From Bacteroidota bacterium (GTDB lineage: Bacteria > Bacteroidota > Bacteroidia > AKYH767-A > OLB10): a stretch of 55,382 bases of DNA. The DNA is taken from the NCBI GenBank assembly GCA_963169675.1, contig CAUJFJ010000195.1, forward strand, positions 1 through 55,382. Direction: 5' to 3'. The notes beneath the pieces were generated by a model that was not told the DNA's origin, ran no database searches, and saw nothing but the letters and a program-made list of their open reading frames with translations. Within the stretch, counting starts at the first letter, position 1. Each line of letters starts with the position of its first letter. Position numbers and translations under genes: made by a program. Shown one piece after another: positions 8,656 through 16,842 of the stretch.

Positions 8656-9135
8656 CTATTTACTTATTTCGAAGTTCCCGCCATTGCCAATCTCTACACC
8701 ATTCACTTTTGCACCGTTAAAAAGCCATTTGTCACAATCGCAGCAGGCATCATCATTCTCTTTATCAAATAAAAGCCGGATATTTTCTATACGAATGGTT
8801 TTAGAACCGTCTTTTAAAGTAATATTATAAATATAGGGAGGATTAGAAACAGCAGAAGTTAGACCAAGTTTTTTCAGTGTCAGATCCCGGTTTGATCCGT
8901 TATAACTTATCAGTAAAGTATTGGCAGTGTCTGCAGATGATATGGTTATTGTCTGCAACAACAAAGTGTCAATTTCCTCATTGGTATATTGACCATTTCC
9001 GGAATTGAAATGTACAATTGTTGTTCCTGAATACACATCGGGCCGGCATTCATCACAAATCTTATTGAAGCATTTGCAACCCGAACTGAACCACATACAT
9101 AATGCTATAAAATAGCAGAGTTTTTTCCCGATCAT
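8656..9135 (-). CDS. Cys-rich lipoprotein of unknown function
   Basis: A 159-residue protein with a lipoprotein signal: a short positive N-terminus, a hydrophobic stretch and WFSSGC, so the Cys at about residue 20 would be acylated and the protein anchored to a membrane. The mature N-terminus is Cys-rich (CKCFNKICDEC), and a second cluster lies near residue 130 (ACCDCDKW). The middle is a predicted beta-rich domain. The two clusters could form disulfides or bind metal; this is inference. No family is recognised. It follows the permease/peptidase gene by 40 bases on the same strand and could be the last gene of that operon. Confidence 0.7.
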   Translation of the reverse strand: MIGKKLCYFIALCMWFSSGCKCFNKICDECRPDVYSGTTIVHFNSGNGQYTNEEIDTLLLQTITISSADTANTLLISYNGSNRDLTLKKLGLTSAVSNPPYIYNITLKDGSKTIRIENIRLLFDKENDDACCDCDKWLFNGAKVNGVEIGNGGNFEISK

Positions 9136-9175
9136 AATAATTGGGCTTCAAAGGTTAATACGCTAAGATAGGAAA

Positions 9176-12100
9176 TTAATCCTGAATTTTAGCAATATTG
9201 TCTTCGCTGACCATATCTATCAGTAAATTGATGGGATCAATTCCGGCTTCGTACGGTTTCTCTTCCACAATAACCCTGTAAGTGTTTTTCGCCTTTCTGA
9301 CAGGATGCATTTTTCTGTATAATAGCTTACCGGATTTTTTACCATCCTCCGGTTTAGCAAATACCCCGATTTCTATCCAGTCATTGACTGCAGTCTCACT
9401 TTCTCTGCCAAGAGTATCGGCACGGAATTTCTTACTTTCTGTTTCAATTGTAACTTCATACTTTCCGTTACTTAATGGCTTCGATTTTGCAGCAATGGTT
9501 CTATTGCTGAATAAAGTAATCGTCTCGAAAAGATCGGTAATAATGTATTGAAGCGAGTCAGGAGTATGTGATCGGAAAATAGAAACCGCATGATTTGAAG
9601 TAGGGTACGGCGGCTCCTTGTATGCATATGCAAGCAGAAGCTCCTGTAAGGCTGCATTCAGTTGCTTTTCTCCTATCATCTCCTTCAAGTAATACATCAC
9701 CAGACTTCCCTTTTGGTAATGGATGTATCCCTGATTTTCTACCAATTTCAAAGGAAGCTCTTTAATTCGCTCCGACCCTCGTGATCTCAGATATTCATCC
9801 ATTTCATATTTCAGAAATTTCTTCATGGCATCACGACCATATTCTTTTTCCATTACCATAAGAGCAGAGTATTGTGAAAATGTCTCCGATAACATAGTGG
9901 CACCCTGCATTTCCGAACCAATCAGCTGATGCGCCCAATACTGATGTCCCATTTCATGAGCTACTACATAAAATACCATATCGATGTCATCTTCATCTTC
10001 AATTTTTGCAATAAAACCAATGCTTTCTGAATAAGGCATTGTCCCCGGGAAAGCCTGAGCAAATGAAGCATATTTTGGAAATTCTATGATCCGAACTTGC
10101 TTGTGATAATAGGGCCCGAAATTAGTGATGTAATAATCCAGCGACTTCTTCATGGAGCTTTCCATGTTTTTGATGTTGTAAGCATGACGCTTGTCATAGT
10201 AAACTTCAACATCAATTCCTCTGTGTTTGGAACGGAGTACTTTATACCTGGCAGAAATAAAAGAATAGAAATTGATCGATTTATGATCAAGTTTATAATG
10301 ATAGAAATTTCTGTTACCTTCTTTCCATTGTTTTTGTAAGGATCCGGGCGCAACGGCAATTTCATCTTCTGAAGTGCTGAAGTAAGTTTCTACATCAACC
10401 CAGTCTGAGTTGTTTGTGATGTAGTTACTCATACATGCTTCAGTGCAATTTTGCTGTAACTTCGGTAATCTTGCATTCTCCGGTAATCCATGCTTCTTGC
10501 GCTTATCGCGATCTTCAATTTCACGGCGAGGCTGGTAGCCGATGATCGGACAAAAATCATAGTTGTTAAAGAATGAACCATTATCAACTACGGAATTAAA
10601 GGCTACATCGTTTTCAAAACCTTTTGCATCATATTGAGATTCAAATTGAATTAATATACTGTCACCTGGCATCAATGGCTTTTGGAAACGAAGTATCTGA
10701 TATTGGAGATCTTTATCATCCAGAATTTTAGTTGCTCCGGAAACAGTGATGGTAGTTGTAAAATAGGGAACAATTGTTAAATGCAAAGAATCAATAGGCA
10801 CATTGCTTTTATTCTTAGCCCAGTATTTGCCTTTAATTTCTAATCTGCGATCTTCCGGAAATAAATCTATGTTATAAACAAATGCGGTTGCCCGCGGCTG
10901 TATTGCAGTCTGATACTTTTTATACTTCTGTTCATATTTAATGTTGACTGATTCTATTTCTTCTTCTGTTTGATAGCTGTTGAGCTGCTGTGTGTTGTAA
11001 TAGATGAATCCGGCTGTTACTAACCAAAGAGTAAGAATGGATAGAATCACCGGCTTCCGGGCCCCTTTAAAACCGGTGAGAACAGATTGCATTTTTGTCC
11101 GGAAGGATGTTTCGCGCCCCCTGGTCCATGCATAAATGGTGACAAAAATGATGAGAATACAGAATAATGCCCAGTATATCCTGAACCAGGTAAGTCCGGC
11201 GACATATGGCCCAAACCCATTCATATCAGAGTAAATAAAGTCTGGTGCGCCTGAAAATTTAACCATATGAGATTCTATCTCAAGCATACGCCACACAAAA
11301 GTGTTCAGTAGGAGGAAAATGATGAAAGCAAAATACGCCAGATACTTATTGTTTATTAAAGCATGCATTAACATGGAAATAACTACTAGCATCAGTAATT
11401 TACTGTAATCAATTATAAGTAAATTAATAATATAAACTTCCGGCCTTATATCGGTAAAGCCCTTAGCAAGCTGCACCAAAATACAGGTCAGAATGCAAAC
11501 CGATTGCACAATAAAGATAATTACTGCTAGTGAAGTGAATTTTGAAAGGTAAGAAATGTGAGTAGGGTGGGGAGTGGCATCATAAATTTCGTCAATTTTA
11601 TTTTCGCGCTCTTTCCACACCAACAAACCAGAGTAAATAATTATTATCGCAATAAGAAAAGCATAGAATGCACCCTGAACATTTTCAATCATACTATGCG
11701 TCACAGGGTGTGCCGTTAACCCAAACGGGCCGGTGTTGGAAGCCAGATTAGGAATGAAATTCAGAAGTCCTGCAATCATGATAATCAAAAATGTCGGACT
11801 TTTTAAAATGCCTTTTAGCTCATATTTCAGTCTGGTAGCAAACATGATCCTGGATGCTTTCGAGGAATAAGATGGGTTGACCCGTGGAAGTGGCTTGACA
11901 GATAGTCGTACCACTTCGTCAGATAAAATATTTTTACTTTTTTTGGCTGATCGCGATTTTTCAGTGAAGGAGAATATTTTGACAGTAACTAAAACTAAAA
12001 TCGAACTGATCGCCAACCATATTAGTCTGTTGATCAGCAGCCATCCTTCCATTCCAAGTGTCATGGTATTTTTCTGACTTACAGTCCAGTATTTTGTAAG

Positions 12101-12748
12101 AATGGAAAAGGTCGTTGATCCGTATGGGTCGAGTAAAATTGCCAGCCATTCCTTATCGAGATCTTCTGCAAATGCATCAGCGATTCCCGTAGCGAGCAAT
12201 AAAACAAGTGAGCCTGCAAATGCCGCAAAAGTATTTCTTGTAAGTGCAGCAATCATAAATACTACTGAAGCGCTGAACAATGTATTGGGAACTGCCAGTT
12301 GCAGAAATCCTGCCAGATGTGCCTGAAAATAGAAAGGGCCTATTTTATCGGGATCCATGCCAGGCATCATACAGCCAATAATTATTCCCAGTGAAACACC
12401 TAATAGTGGAATGACAGAAATGGTGACTGCTCCTAAAAATCTTCCCAGCAGGTATTCCGTGCGCTTTACCGGTGTTGTGAAAATTATCTGGTAGGTATTG
12501 TAAGAGAAATCGCGTGTTGTTGAAGCTAGTACAAATGATGTCGTCATAAGCAATGTTATAAACGACATAATCGAATAGTATGTTTGTATAACAAAGGGTG
12601 CATTCTTCATGATATTTCCGAAGGATCCACCTACCGTAATATTTTCACTGTATGTTGCACCAAATATCATAAGTGCATTTATCAGAAAGAAAATATATAC
12701 CATTGGCTGCCGCAGCCAATATTTTATTTCAAACAAATAGAATTTCAT
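9176..12748 (-). CDS. ABC-2 permease fused to an M1-family metallopeptidase domain
   Basis: A 1190-residue fusion. Residues about 15-280 and 315-610 each contain a six-helix ABC-2 permease-like unit, including the usual early TTSFVLASTTRDFSYNTYQII segment. The C-terminal half (about 640-1090) is an M1 peptidase-like domain with the zinc motif HEMGH at 931-935, a substrate-site segment AQAFPGTMPYSESIGF just before it, and MLSETFSQYSALMV after it, holding the likely third zinc ligand. That glutamate comes 19 residues after HEMGH; classic M1 enzymes have 18. The peptidase would face the periplasm. The gene overlaps the ABC ATPase stop by four bases (ATGA), so both products surely act together. 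The exported or processed substrate is unknown. Confidence 0.9.
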   Translation of the reverse strand: MKFYLFEIKYWLRQPMVYIFFLINALMIFGATYSENITVGGSFGNIMKNAPFVIQTYYSIMSFITLLMTTSFVLASTTRDFSYNTYQIIFTTPVKRTEYLLGRFLGAVTISVIPLLGVSLGIIIGCMMPGMDPDKIGPFYFQAHLAGFLQLAVPNTLFSASVVFMIAALTRNTFAAFAGSLVLLLATGIADAFAEDLDKEWLAILLDPYGSTTFSILTKYWTVSQKNTMTLGMEGWLLINRLIWLAISSILVLVTVKIFSFTEKSRSAKKSKNILSDEVVRLSVKPLPRVNPSYSSKASRIMFATRLKYELKGILKSPTFLIIMIAGLLNFIPNLASNTGPFGLTAHPVTHSMIENVQGAFYAFLIAIIIIYSGLLVWKERENKIDEIYDATPHPTHISYLSKFTSLAVIIFIVQSVCILTCILVQLAKGFTDIRPEVYIINLLIIDYSKLLMLVVISMLMHALINNKYLAYFAFIIFLLLNTFVWRMLEIESHMVKFSGAPDFIYSDMNGFGPYVAGLTWFRIYWALFCILIIFVTIYAWTRGRETSFRTKMQSVLTGFKGARKPVILSILTLWLVTAGFIYYNTQQLNSYQTEEEIESVNIKYEQKYKKYQTAIQPRATAFVYNIDLFPEDRRLEIKGKYWAKNKSNVPIDSLHLTIVPYFTTTITVSGATKILDDKDLQYQILRFQKPLMPGDSILIQFESQYDAKGFENDVAFNSVVDNGSFFNNYDFCPIIGYQPRREIEDRDKRKKHGLPENARLPKLQQNCTEACMSNYITNNSDWVDVETYFSTSEDEIAVAPGSLQKQWKEGNRNFYHYKLDHKSINFYSFISARYKVLRSKHRGIDVEVYYDKRHAYNIKNMESSMKKSLDYYITNFGPYYHKQVRIIEFPKYASFAQAFPGTMPYSESIGFIAKIEDEDDIDMVFYVVAHEMGHQYWAHQLIGSEMQGATMLSETFSQYSALMVMEKEYGRDAMKKFLKYEMDEYLRSRGSERIKELPLKLVENQGYIHYQKGSLVMYYLKEMIGEKQLNAALQELLLAYAYKEPPYPTSNHAVSIFRSHTPDSLQYIITDLFETITLFSNRTIAAKSKPLSNGKYEVTIETESKKFRADTLGRESETAVNDWIEIGVFAKPEDGKKSGKLLYRKMHPVRKAKNTYRVIVEEKPYEAGIDPINLLIDMVSEDNIAKIQD

Positions 12749-13611
12749 AGACTGATTGCTTTAAAAAATACATCTTCTAGATCTGCTTCCGCTTTTTTAA
12801 ATCCATTACCGGGATCTGTTTCACTATAAATGTGAATGAGCGGCTGTCCCGATACCAATTTCGATGAAATAAGCTGAAATTCTTTTTGATACTTTTCTGT
12901 CTCAGATTTGGAAATCGATTTTTCCCATATTTTTCCTTCTAAGTCAGAAAGCGCTTTCACAGGTTCACCGGCAAACAGTAATCTGCCTTTATCAATAATG
13001 GCCATATTCGGACAAAGTTCCTTGACATCCTGAACGATATGAGTTGACAGAATAACAATTACATTTTCACCGATTTCAGAGAGTAAGTTATAAAATCGGT
13101 TTCGCTCCCCTGGATCAAGTCCCGCAGTTGGCTCATCAACTATTATAAGTTGCGGATTACCAATCAGGGATTGTGCAATTCCAAAGCGCTGTTTCATTCC
13201 ACCAGAAAATCCACTGATTGACTTTTTCTTATGTTGCAGCAGATTAACCCTTTCCAGCAATGCCAGAACCAGATCTTTGCGTTCTTTAGCATTTATAATT
13301 CCTTTTAGCACAGCTATGTGATCAAGCATTTCATAGGCATTGACTCTGGGATATACACCAAATTCCTGAGGTAAATACCCCAGTACTTCCCGGACCCTTT
13401 GTTTGTTTTTAAGTACATCAATATCGCCAAGCATTACCGAACCGCTATCGGCCTCCTGCAGGGTCGCCAGTGTACGCATTAATGTCGATTTACCGGCTCC
13501 ATTTGGACCAAGCAGTCCGAACATGCCTTTGGAAATGTTAAGAGTAATGTTGTCAAGTGCTTTTACCCCGTTTGGGTAGGTTTTGCACAGGTTACTGATT
13601 TGTAATTGCAT
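12745..13611 (-). CDS. ABC transporter ATP-binding protein
   Basis: A 288-residue ATPase of an ABC-2 exporter. Walker A is GPNGAGKST (about residue 35), the Q-loop lies at YLPQEFG, the signature is SGFSGGMKQRFG, Walker B is LIIVDEPTAGLD, and the switch histidine is in STHIV. A C-terminal extension of about 70 residues follows the nucleotide-binding core, as in drug- and antibiotic-export ATPases. It overlaps the downstream permease/peptidase gene by four bases, showing translational coupling and a shared complex. Upstream on the same strand lie a stem-loop and the winged-helix regulator, which may control this exporter. Confidence 0.93.
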   Translation of the reverse strand: MQLQISNLCKTYPNGVKALDNITLNISKGMFGLLGPNGAGKSTLMRTLATLQEADSGSVMLGDIDVLKNKQRVREVLGYLPQEFGVYPRVNAYEMLDHIAVLKGIINAKERKDLVLALLERVNLLQHKKKSISGFSGGMKQRFGIAQSLIGNPQLIIVDEPTAGLDPGERNRFYNLLSEIGENVIVILSTHIVQDVKELCPNMAIIDKGRLLFAGEPVKALSDLEGKIWEKSISKSETEKYQKEFQLISSKLVSGQPLIHIYSETDPGNGFKKAEADLEDVFFKAISL

Positions 13612-13632
13612 ATAATGGGATTTGGGTACAAC

Positions 13633-13672
13633 AAAGAAAGGAATTGCTGATCAAATAGCAATTCCTTTCTTT
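13633..13672. terminator. Strong stem-loop between the regulator and the ABC operon
   Basis: AAAGAAAGGAATTGCT and its complement form a perfect 16-bp stem with an 8-base loop. It lies downstream of the winged-helix gene (minus strand) and just upstream of the ABC ATPase start. It could end the regulator transcript or act as an attenuator that lets some transcription reach the exporter genes. Confidence 0.72.
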
Positions 13673-13717
13673 AGGACGAACCGGGTAGTTCTCCGGTTAC
13701 AGCTTAAAAGTATTTTT

Positions 13718-14008
13718 TTAGTTGCCCGGTTTCAGATAGCTTTTGAGGTTCTCCACATAAAGTTCAAATGCTTCCAATCCTTTGGCAGTAATCTTACAGG
13801 TGGTTAAAGGGTAATTGTCACGGAAACTTTTGGTGACTTCAATATATCCCGCATCCGATAGTTTGGTAATTTGAACACTTAGGTTACCGGCTGTAGCACC
13901 GGTTTTTTCCTTTAAAAAAGAAAATTCCGCCTCCTTAACACCTACCAGTAATGAGATCACTGATAATCGCAATTGCGAGTGCAATAAAGGATCAAGATCT
14001 TTAAACAT
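13718..14008 (-). CDS. Winged-helix transcriptional regulator
   Basis: A 96-residue single-domain protein. The sequence LHSQLRLSVISLLVG, then FSFLKEKTGATAGNLSVQITKLSDAGYIEVTKSF, then CKITAKGLEAFELYVENLK follows the winged-helix layout of the PF13601-type (MarR/PadR-related) DNA-binding proteins: recognition helix at NLSVQITKLSDAGYI and wing at KSFRDNYPLTTCKIT. Such small regulators are usually dimeric repressors. It lies 18 bases after a membrane protein gene on the same strand, so the two are probably translated from one message. Likely targets are its own operon and the nearby ABC/peptidase genes; this is inferred only from position. Confidence 0.88.
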   Translation of the reverse strand: MFKDLDPLLHSQLRLSVISLLVGVKEAEFSFLKEKTGATAGNLSVQITKLSDAGYIEVTKSFRDNYPLTTCKITAKGLEAFELYVENLKSYLKPGN

Positions 14009-14026
14009 ATGGTTCAGATTGAAATT

Positions 14027-14617
14027 TTATTTACCGTTTTGCTGTTTTTGGTACCTGATTTTTAACATGTGCCCCGGAATTATGTATCCGGTTAAGACAG
14101 CCAGCGAAATTATCAATAACTGCAGTTCGTAATTTACATAAAAACAAACCACTGCAGCAACCCAGTTAATTATTCCTCCCACTACCAAAGGCATAAATTT
14201 CATAGCACCCCCTGATACAAACAACCAGATGGCATATATAAGTAATACCATCGGATATGTTGCTACACCTAACTTCGGCATCATAACTAATACGGTCAGC
14301 AAAGATGCCAGAAAAGCAATTATCACATATTTCATGATCTCTTCTGTATATGTGGTAACCTTTTGATTTCGTTCATGCTTGTAAGAATATATTCCCGAAA
14401 TGATACCTCCAAGCGGCATTAGTATAGCCCACGGCAGAGTTGGATTATTCGTTTGTGTAATCAACAAAACGTAATTGGTTATAGCTGCAATGAACACCAT
14501 CCAACCCCAGAAGATATAGTAGAAACTATCATCTTTGAAATTCTGCTGAGCTGTTTTGATCATCTTACTGATAACCGCCAGACTTTCATTTTCAGTTAGT
14601 GCTTTTTCGTTTTCCAT
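14027..14617 (-). CDS. Multi-pass membrane protein of unknown function
   Basis: A 196-residue protein with a soluble N-terminal helix (MENEKALTENESLAVISKMIKTAQQNFKDDS) and about six predicted membrane segments after it, including YYIFWGWMVFIAAITNYVLL, WAILMPLGGIISGIY, YVIIAFLASLLTVLVMM, MVLLIYAIWLFVSGG and LLIISLAVLTGYIIPGH. No enzymatic motif or named family is recognised. The gene sits between a TPR protein and a winged-helix regulator on the same strand, 60 and 18 bases apart. A membrane sensor or partner for the regulator is possible but unproven. Confidence 0.8.
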   Translation of the reverse strand: MENEKALTENESLAVISKMIKTAQQNFKDDSFYYIFWGWMVFIAAITNYVLLITQTNNPTLPWAILMPLGGIISGIYSYKHERNQKVTTYTEEIMKYVIIAFLASLLTVLVMMPKLGVATYPMVLLIYAIWLFVSGGAMKFMPLVVGGIINWVAAVVCFYVNYELQLLIISLAVLTGYIIPGHMLKIRYQKQQNGK

Positions 14618-14677
14618 TTTTATTTTATTTATTCTTTTAAGTAGCTTCTTTTTTAATGATATTTTTCAAGCATTGGT

Positions 14678-15322
14678 CTATTGCACTTCTGCCAACGACT
14701 CTTTTGCTTTTTCATATCCCCATGATGGAGCAGTGGCTGATTTCACTTTTGTAGCTTCGAATTTTTTAATCGCCTTTTCAAAACAGGTTCTCGCTTTTTC
14801 TTTACTCCCGCCATATTCTTCCGGAGTATACATCGCTGCTAATCCCTGCAAAAGGTATGGTCGCGGATTATTTTCATCCAGCGCTATTGCTTCCTCCAAA
14901 AGCATATTCGATTTCATCCCATACTCGAAGCCTCTGTTCATCGGATCTATTCCTATTTGCATGCTCAAAATCCAGCTTTTAAGTGTCTTGATTTCTGAAT
15001 TGTTTGCCGAGACTTCTTCAGCAGCATCTGCAGCTTTAATAGCCCGTTCATAATAGCTGTCGGCTGTGGCCGGATCCTTTGATTCCATTCCACAATTCAG
15101 CAGACAATACGATTCGTAATACCGCGTCAGCCATGCTTCCGGATGCGATTTGCTTATTGCTTCAAAGGCGGTCACACCATGTTCCCAAGCCTCTATTCCT
15201 TTAGCAGATTTTAGTTCTTTCAGTTGCTTTTCAATTTGCTGTTGCAATTTCGCATCCATCGCATTTAATGCTCCCGATCCAATCAGAATCAGCACTATCA
15301 GGTAACTGGTTATCTTTTTCAT
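14678..15322 (-). CDS. Exported TPR-type protein
   Basis: I place the start at MKKITSYL (15322) rather than the ORF-track start at 15346, because a good promoter covers 15344-15375 and its -7 box would lie inside the longer reading frame. The product (214 residues) has a signal peptide (LIVLILIGSGALNA) and an all-helical body with tetratricopeptide-like repeats: AWLTRYYESYCLLNCG, ATADSYYERAIKAADAAEE, MLLEEAIALDENNPRPYLLQGLA and KARTCFEKAIKKFEA. TPR domains bind other proteins; the partner is unknown. It is the first gene of a minus-strand run with the membrane protein and the winged-helix regulator. Confidence 0.82.
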   Translation of the reverse strand: MKKITSYLIVLILIGSGALNAMDAKLQQQIEKQLKELKSAKGIEAWEHGVTAFEAISKSHPEAWLTRYYESYCLLNCGMESKDPATADSYYERAIKAADAAEEVSANNSEIKTLKSWILSMQIGIDPMNRGFEYGMKSNMLLEEAIALDENNPRPYLLQGLAAMYTPEEYGGSKEKARTCFEKAIKKFEATKVKSATAPSWGYEKAKESLAEVQ

Positions 15323-15343
15323 GTTTATCGTTTTTGAACACTG

Positions 15344-15375
15344 CAAACATAAACCAGTTTATAACATAAACCAAA
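15344..15375 (-). promoter_or_regulatory. Bacteroidota-type promoter for the TPR/membrane/regulator operon
   Basis: On the minus strand TTTG (15375-15372) is followed after 20 bases by TATGTTTG (15351-15344), matching TAnnTTTG. The ATG at 15322 lies 21 bases further on. A second TAnnTTTG match (TATATTTG, 15379-15372) overlaps the -33 element. Confidence 0.6.
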
Positions 15376-15439
15376 TATATTCAATAAGATTATTTGCAAA
15401 TAATTGAAAATCAATGAATAAAAATTTACTTAAGAAAGA

Positions 15440-15916
15440 TTACTTATTCAAATAAGCCGAATACATCCACACCGTTTTCTCTTGTTGGCGGATATAATCA
15501 CTCATTAAGGCATTGGTTCCTTCATCACCGGCATCAGCAGCCAGTTCCAGAATTTTTCTTTCAAGAACCATTAGAACTTTAAAACTGCTTACGATTTCTT
15601 TAACAGCTTTTTTTCCTTCAGAAACATTTTTAAGTTCTTCGATATCCGAAAGTTTGATGTAATCGGAAAATGCATGCACAGGAGTACCTTCCAGTGTTAG
15701 CACCCGTTCGGCAATTTCATCTATTTTTAGAAGTGCATCATTGTAAAGTTCTTCGAATTTCAGATGCAGTTCAAAAAATTTATCACCACTAATATTCCAG
15801 TGAAACCCTCTGGCATTCTGATAAAAAATTTGGTAGTTGGATAATAATTCATTTAATAATTTGACAAGTTTGGCAGATTTGGTAGTATCGAGACCAATGC
15901 GGTTTAATTTTGACAT
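15440..15916 (-). CDS. dps: Dps-family DNA-binding ferritin-like protein
   Basis: A 158-residue four-helix protein of normal Dps length. The ferroxidase-site residues at the dimer interface are visible: His in NARGFHWNISG (about residue 40), and Asp and Glu in LYNDALLKIDEIAERV (about 64-78). Dps forms a dodecameric shell that oxidises and stores iron with hydrogen peroxide and protects DNA in stationary phase or oxidative stress. The N-terminal tail is short (MSKLNRIGLDTTKSAK) but carries lysines that could contact DNA. It is transcribed on the minus strand; a terminator lies upstream of its start, so it is separate from the zinc peptidase gene. Confidence 0.93.
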   Translation of the reverse strand: MSKLNRIGLDTTKSAKLVKLLNELLSNYQIFYQNARGFHWNISGDKFFELHLKFEELYNDALLKIDEIAERVLTLEGTPVHAFSDYIKLSDIEELKNVSEGKKAVKEIVSSFKVLMVLERKILELAADAGDEGTNALMSDYIRQQEKTVWMYSAYLNK

Positions 15917-15947
15917 AGCTTTTAGTATTAAAGTTTGATTAAAATAA

Positions 15948-15974
15948 AAAGGCGGAACAAAATGCTCCGCCTTT
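15948..15974. terminator. Terminator after the zinc peptidase gene
   Basis: AAAGGCGGA and TCCGCCTTT form a 9-bp stem with a 9-base loop, flanked by A and T runs, 24 bases beyond the minus-strand stop of the peptidase gene. Confidence 0.78.
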
Positions 15975-15997
15975 GATAGTCTTAGAGAAGCCTGTAA

Positions 15998-16678
15998 TTA
16001 GTCACGGCGTCCCATATATACCATGATGTAGTATGCCAGAGTTGCGAGAGCTGAAAGTGCTGCAACAACATAGGTCATAGCTGCCCACCAGAGTGCGTCT
16101 TTCGACATAGTAAGTTCTTGTGGATTGGCAATGCGATTTGTTTCAAGCCAAACCATTGCTCGTTTGCTAGCGTCGAATTCAACAGGTAGAGTTACAAAGC
16201 TGAACAAAGTTATAACACCAAACATTACGATTCCAATAAGCAACAGAGAAGGGAAGGTATTTACCATTAAAATACCACCAAGTAAAACCCATTGTACCCA
16301 TTTTGAACCGAAACTTACAACCGGCACCAATGCAGAGCGCATTTGTAACCAGGTATAAGCAGTTGCATGCTGCACGGCGTGACCACATTCGTGTGCGGAA
16401 ACAGCAGCAGCAGCGGCACTTCTTCCATAATAAACATCATGGCTTAAGTTCACAGTTTTATCTAATGGATTGTAATGGTCGGTTAATTGACCTTCAACAG
16501 ACAAAACCTTTACATCATTAATTCCGTTGTCGTGTAACATTCTTTCGGCAATTTCTTTACCCGACATTCCTGTTCCGATGGTTACTTCCGAATACTGTTT
16601 GAATTTTCTTTTCAGTTGCATGCTTACCAGCCAGCCGATGAGCATGAAGGCAATTGAAATTACATAGATCCCTATCAT
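15998..16678 (-). CDS. Membrane zinc metallopeptidase (YugP/Zn_peptidase_2 type)
   Basis: A 226-residue membrane protein. An N-terminal membrane helix (YVISIAFMLIGWLVSM) is followed by a soluble region and the zinc motif HECGH at residues 96-100, then membrane segments (SLLLIGIVMFGVITLFSFV and ALWWAAMTYVVAALSALATLAYYIM). The layout NPLDKTVNLSHDVYYGRSAAAAAVSAHECGHAVQHA is characteristic of the PF04298 family (B. subtilis YugP). The family is predicted to cleave peptides or proteins at the membrane; a physiological substrate is not known to me. The length is normal. A TAAATTTG box lies just upstream of the start. Confidence 0.92.
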   Translation of the reverse strand: MIGIYVISIAFMLIGWLVSMQLKRKFKQYSEVTIGTGMSGKEIAERMLHDNGINDVKVLSVEGQLTDHYNPLDKTVNLSHDVYYGRSAAAAAVSAHECGHAVQHATAYTWLQMRSALVPVVSFGSKWVQWVLLGGILMVNTFPSLLLIGIVMFGVITLFSFVTLPVEFDASKRAMVWLETNRIANPQELTMSKDALWWAAMTYVVAALSALATLAYYIMVYMGRRD

Positions 16679-16696
16679 AGTTTTATTTTATTTGTG

Positions 16697-16704
16697 CAAA
16701 TTTA
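16697..16704 (-). promoter_or_regulatory. Candidate -7 element for the zinc peptidase gene
   Basis: On the minus strand TAAATTTG matches TAnnTTTG and lies 18 bases before the start codon. No clear -33 TTG is seen at the usual distance. Confidence 0.4.
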
Positions 16705-16842
16705 TGAATTAGCGGCAGAATTTTATGGCGCTTTAACCTTCAACAAAAAATATACCCTATTGTTAGCTGCCAGCATACAGGATTTTTTTGAGCCCGGCAG
16801 CTTAAATTGTAATGATTTAAATATCAATACTATATGATTCAA

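Noticed and set aside
8526-8830. Plus-strand ORFs 8526-8720 and 8642-8830
   Set aside because: Both lie in the gap before, or antisense to, the lipoprotein gene, with no recognisable features.
14556-15053. 165-residue plus-strand ORF
   Set aside because: It lies antisense to the TPR and membrane protein genes, which have clear protein features; composition is shadow-like and Ser/Phe-rich.
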